Notes under the pieces: model-generated
Told to the model about the DNA's origin: nothing
Databases searched by the model: none
The model's input: only the letters and a program-made list of their open reading frames with translations
Shown: in pieces, positions 5,101-7,890 of the stretch
How positions within the stretch are numbered: position 1 is the first letter of the stretch
Layout of the letters: the number at the start of each line of letters is the position of its first letter
Assembly (NCBI GenBank): GCA_028284565.1
Contig: JANQRM010000606.1
Location: 1-7,890, forward strand
DNA length: 7,890 nucleotides
Source of the DNA: Anaerolineae bacterium
GTDB taxonomy: Bacteria; Chloroflexota; Anaerolineae; Aggregatilineales; Phototrophicaceae
Direction of reading: 5' to 3'
Program-made: the position numbers and the translations under genes

Positions 5101-7557
5101 TTATCTCTCAACGACAAAAGTCCCAATTTCATGAGCATCGCCAGTGTTACTGCGGTCGTCCCCAAGTAGGTTATAACGGACAATAGCAGGATAGGTATAC
5201 CAGCCTGTAAAGACACGATACTCACCGACTGGTAATTGAGTCACATCAATCATCACAAGTTCCATCCATTGCGAGTCGGCTGGACGCACACCGATGGAGA
5301 TGTCATCCTGAGCGACGAGTGTGCCTTCGCTATCTAAGATATGCACAAAGCGTAAGTCCGTGTCAGGTCGGGGATGATCAAACTCCCACCATAAACCAAT
5401 CGGCAGTGTCGCGGATGCTGAATTCGGCAGGTGAGAAGCAGTGAGTTGAATCCCATCTTCATAACGCACACCCGCATAAGTCAGCGTATCCTGCCAATCT
5501 GTGAGAGACCAAGTCTGCACATCTACTGTTTGGCAAAGTAGTACCGGGTTATTGTTACGTGGACAGGGCGGATCAAGTTGAAGCGTCAAGCGATGATACC
5601 CCGCTTCGGCAACTGGAATCGACGCTGTTAAGAATCGCTCACCTGCAAAATCCCATTCATGAACAACCTCGTTATTTAAGAGCAACTGTACTCGTCGATT
5701 GGTATTTGGGTCAGTATAGAATACACCCCTAAATTGTAACCAACCTGTTTCACTCAGATAAAAATCCACAACATGCTGGTCAGCCACTTCATTACGGGAT
5801 ACTAACCGTGTATAGAAGGATGGCGATGGTTCTGTCTGTGGCACATTGAAAATGGCGAGGCGGTCATCTTGGTAAATCGGCTGTCCTAGACGTCCATTGG
5901 CACGGGTGAGCAAGTCACTGACATCGTTGCGCCATGTATGCACAATCACGACATCAGCTCCAGCTTCCCGCAACAAGGCAGGGTCAAGCGAATCTTGCAG
6001 AATCGCCAACTTTGTAGGATTCACAGGGGTTTCACGAGAGACTTGTCCGGCAATGAGGGGTGTTTCGTGTGCCACTTGCAAATAAGTCGCATCTTTAGCT
6101 ATCAACACATTACCCACAGGGATATTAAATATCGCCCGAACATCGTCACGGGTTTGCAAATCATAGACGGCTTGGGGAATGTCTGCGGGCATCGTCGGAA
6201 ATGATGGAAACAGCCGATATTCCCAAACGATAACCGCGATTAAACCTATCACGCCCAGCATACGCCATTGAAACCACTGTGAAGCACTTTTTTGTGGGCG
6301 GGGTTTCCATAGGACTGACATCCCATAACCCACCAACATCGCAACACCCATCGCAAAGGTAAAAAGAAACCGTCCCGGTGTACGTGCCAGATTAAAGCCG
6401 GGCAAATCGACGACCAATGCCCAAGGCAACGGGATATAACTTTCGTAGCCGTTGATGACAATCTGCACGGGTTCGTCAAAGATTTTTAGTAAGGGACCGA
6501 GTGCGAGTATCCATGCGGTGACTGCCAATATCGCCCACCAACGCGAGGCAGGTTTTTTCACAAGTCCGACGAGTGCTAATATCCCGCCGACTATGCCAAT
6601 ATAACCTGCGCCTTCTGCTAGATTGACTCCCAAGACCTCACGTGAATAGCCCGCAATGTTGCCCAATACCGGATGTTCAAATGAGGGAGAGACCACCGCC
6701 AGCAAGTCAGCACTATAGCGCACATAACCACCCGCTTGCGTATAAACGGGTGTTCGCAATGTCTCCACAATCACAGGATACAGAAAAGCCAGCGTGAGAA
6801 GCCCGCCGATACCACTGACCAGAAAGACCAAGCCAGTCCCACGATAATCGTGTTGCCATAATCGCCACAAAAAAAACAAGCCGATAATCGGCAGATGCAC
6901 ATAAATCGTCTGGAGCATATGCCCCATTGGGCTAATCACAAAGAACACGATGGACAGCACAAACCATCGTCTAGACGGATTCTCCACAAGCTGAAATAAA
7001 CAGAAGAGAAAGATTGGAAATCCCCACATCACAATCACGCCCCCATGCCCATCGAAGAGGTGTCCGGTGAAGATGGGGAATGCCATAAACATCAAGCCCG
7101 CAATCAGGGCTGGCACCATACTCTCAGTTGCTAGACGGTCTATTGCGAGGAAGAAGAGCGACCAACCGTTCAACGCCATTGTCAAAAGAATGACGAGATT
7201 AAACGCAATTGGTAATGGCAACACAAATGCCAAAAGCCACATCGGGAAGAATTGGAGTGGATTAGCATATAACAACACCCCAAAGATACCATCAGGATAG
7301 CCAAGCAGGGATTGATGGAAAATTGGCTCCCCATTACGAAGCGCATGGGTAAACCACCAAACATGCCGTGCCATCTCAAACGAATCACTATTGGAGCCAC
7401 CGACAAGGTGCGTCCCCAATTGTGTAACGAGGGGATAAGTTAGAACAATCGCAACAATGAAATACAGTCCGAAGACGAGTAAGTGGGGACGAAGACGGAG
7501 TAGGAATGTCTCTGGAGGAGCAATGTGTGAATCGCCCTGACTATCATTCGTCGACAT
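5101..7557 (-). CDS. Multi-pass GT-C-like membrane protein with C-terminal beta-rich domains
   Basis: 818 residues. The N-terminal half (26 to about 447) has many hydrophobic helices. The first outside loop, GSNSDSFEMARHVWW (54-68), carries Asp58 where GT-C glycosyltransferases keep an acidic residue, and YPDG and ANP (87-100) follow. LPGFNLARTPGRF (385-397) resembles a conserved R-x-P-x-R-F stretch in this group of bacterial membrane proteins. Residues 460-575 look like a small soluble alpha/beta region. From 585 to 818 two beta-rich units follow; the last (LWWEFDHP, FVHILDSEGTLVAQDD, VGEYRVFTGWY) matches a terminal domain I recall as common in Chloroflexota GT-C-like proteins. A likely role is transfer of a sugar from a lipid carrier outside the cell, but the acceptor, donor and even activity are unproven. 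The ATG lies 5 bp after the hydrolase stop and its only ribosome-like site (GGGGA) is 15 bases away, so translation is probably coupled to the hydrolase gene. Confidence 0.7.
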   Translation of the reverse strand: MSTNDSQGDSHIAPPETFLLRLRPHLLVFGLYFIVAIVLTYPLVTQLGTHLVGGSNSDSFEMARHVWWFTHALRNGEPIFHQSLLGYPDGIFGVLLYANPLQFFPMWLLAFVLPLPIAFNLVILLTMALNGWSLFFLAIDRLATESMVPALIAGLMFMAFPIFTGHLFDGHGGVIVMWGFPIFLFCLFQLVENPSRRWFVLSIVFFVISPMGHMLQTIYVHLPIIGLFFLWRLWQHDYRGTGLVFLVSGIGGLLTLAFLYPVIVETLRTPVYTQAGGYVRYSADLLAVVSPSFEHPVLGNIAGYSREVLGVNLAEGAGYIGIVGGILALVGLVKKPASRWWAILAVTAWILALGPLLKIFDEPVQIVINGYESYIPLPWALVVDLPGFNLARTPGRFLFTFAMGVAMLVGYGMSVLWKPRPQKSASQWFQWRMLGVIGLIAVIVWEYRLFPSFPTMPADIPQAVYDLQTRDDVRAIFNIPVGNVLIAKDATYLQVAHETPLIAGQVSRETPVNPTKLAILQDSLDPALLREAGADVVIVHTWRNDVSDLLTRANGRLGQPIYQDDRLAIFNVPQTEPSPSFYTRLVSRNEVADQHVVDFYLSETGWLQFRGVFYTDPNTNRRVQLLLNNEVVHEWDFAGERFLTASIPVAEAGYHRLTLQLDPPCPRNNNPVLLCQTVDVQTWSLTDWQDTLTYAGVRYEDGIQLTASHLPNSASATLPIGLWWEFDHPRPDTDLRFVHILDSEGTLVAQDDISIGVRPADSQWMELVMIDVTQLPVGEYRVFTGWYTYPAIVRYNLLGDDRSNTGDAHEIGTFVVER

Positions 7558-7562
7558 TGAGA

Positions 7563-7890
7563 TTAATACACATCCCCACGACGGTCTTGGAAGACGGGGA
7601 TGGACCCACGGACTTCATCGACCAAATCCATCTCAATATCGACGGTCAGCAATTGCGGGTCTTCACCAGCTTCAACAACGATTTTGCCCCATGGGTCAAC
7701 CACCATTGAATGACCACCAAAAACGGTATCACCCGTTTGTCCAGCGGCATTGACACCAATGACATAACATTGATTTTCAATCGCACGAGCAATCAACAAG
7801 GCACGCCAATGCTCAATCCGCACAAGGGGCCACTCGCCGGGAATAATCATCATCGAGGCATTATCTGCCACCGCATACTCGCGGAACAAC
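7563..7890 (-). CDS. Carbon-nitrogen hydrolase (Nit/omega-amidase type), 5' end missing
   Basis: The right edge cuts this gene; only the last 109 residues are present, ending in TAA at 7563. The window opens at LFREYA, which in the nitrilase superfamily follows shortly after the catalytic cysteine (as in CYDLRFPELFR), so that cysteine lies just outside. Retained family signatures are IPGEWPLVRIEHWRALLIARAIENQ and YVIGVNAAG, then GGHSMVVDPWGKIVVEAGE and, near the end, VRGSIPVFQDRRGDVY. These closely fit the Nit2/omega-amidase branch, which hydrolyses amides of alpha-keto acids in the cytoplasm; other branches cannot be excluded without the N-terminal half. The TTG at 7889-7887 is an internal leucine, not a start. 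The gene is followed after 5 bp by the membrane protein gene, so the two are co-transcribed. Confidence 0.85.
   Translation of the reverse strand, partial: LFREYAVADNASMMIIPGEWPLVRIEHWRALLIARAIENQCYVIGVNAAGQTGDTVFGGHSMVVDPWGKIVVEAGEDPQLLTVDIEMDLVDEVRGSIPVFQDRRGDVY

Noticed and set aside
7506..7709. Plus-strand open frame across the hydrolase and membrane protein junction
   Set aside because: It is antisense to two well-supported genes, with no domain and no good ribosome site.
1..7890. Mobile element, CRISPR array, defence island or RNA gene
   Set aside because: No transposase or recombinase sequence, flanking terminal repeats, regular direct repeats, tRNA-like cloverleaf or rRNA sequence was seen. 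All long frames belong to ordinary enzyme, transporter or stress families.

Overview
The window looks like a stretch of bacterial chromosome with densely packed, ordinary protein genes. I see no rRNA, tRNA, CRISPR array, insertion sequence or phage gene. The best guess for the host is a member of the Chloroflexota (Anaerolineae-like). This rests on recalled family resemblance: a large GT-C-like membrane protein ending in a beta-rich domain that is common in that phylum, and DHA3-type MFS exporters with a long loop before the last membrane segment. It was not tested by a search.

Layout, left to right. (1) A minus-strand gene for a tandem universal stress protein occupies bases 1-728. It starts at GTG, has its own plausible sigma70-type promoter, and runs off the left edge. 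(2) A divergent intergenic region of about 230 bp follows (729-958). (3) Two tandem plus-strand MFS efflux transporters come next (959-2338 and 2488-3867). Both are exactly 459 residues and align without gaps at about 68% identity by hand count, so they are an old tandem duplication. (4) The second transporter converges on a minus-strand membrane-anchored PQQ-type sugar dehydrogenase (3864-5021), and the two stop codons interlock in a TTAA. (5) Further right on the minus strand are an 818-residue multi-pass membrane protein (5101-7557) and, 5 bp upstream of it, the 3' end of a Nit-type carbon-nitrogen hydrolase (7563 to the right edge).

The right half (hydrolase, membrane protein, probably the sugar dehydrogenase) reads as one leftward transcription unit. 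The left half has a divergent stress protein and exporter pair. The MFS pair suggests export of small hydrophobic or toxic compounds, and the neighbouring stress protein would fit a stress or resistance theme. No shared substrate can be read from the sequence, and the two halves need not be functionally linked.

The most interesting signal is non-coding. A bipartite 32-bp element (GTTnGCTAA, 6 unrelated bases, ATCyATCATTTAAAC) occurs upstream of both MFS paralogues, although it lies at different distances from their start codons. It may be a shared promoter or operator that survived the duplication. I found no convincing evidence of a novel multi-gene system.
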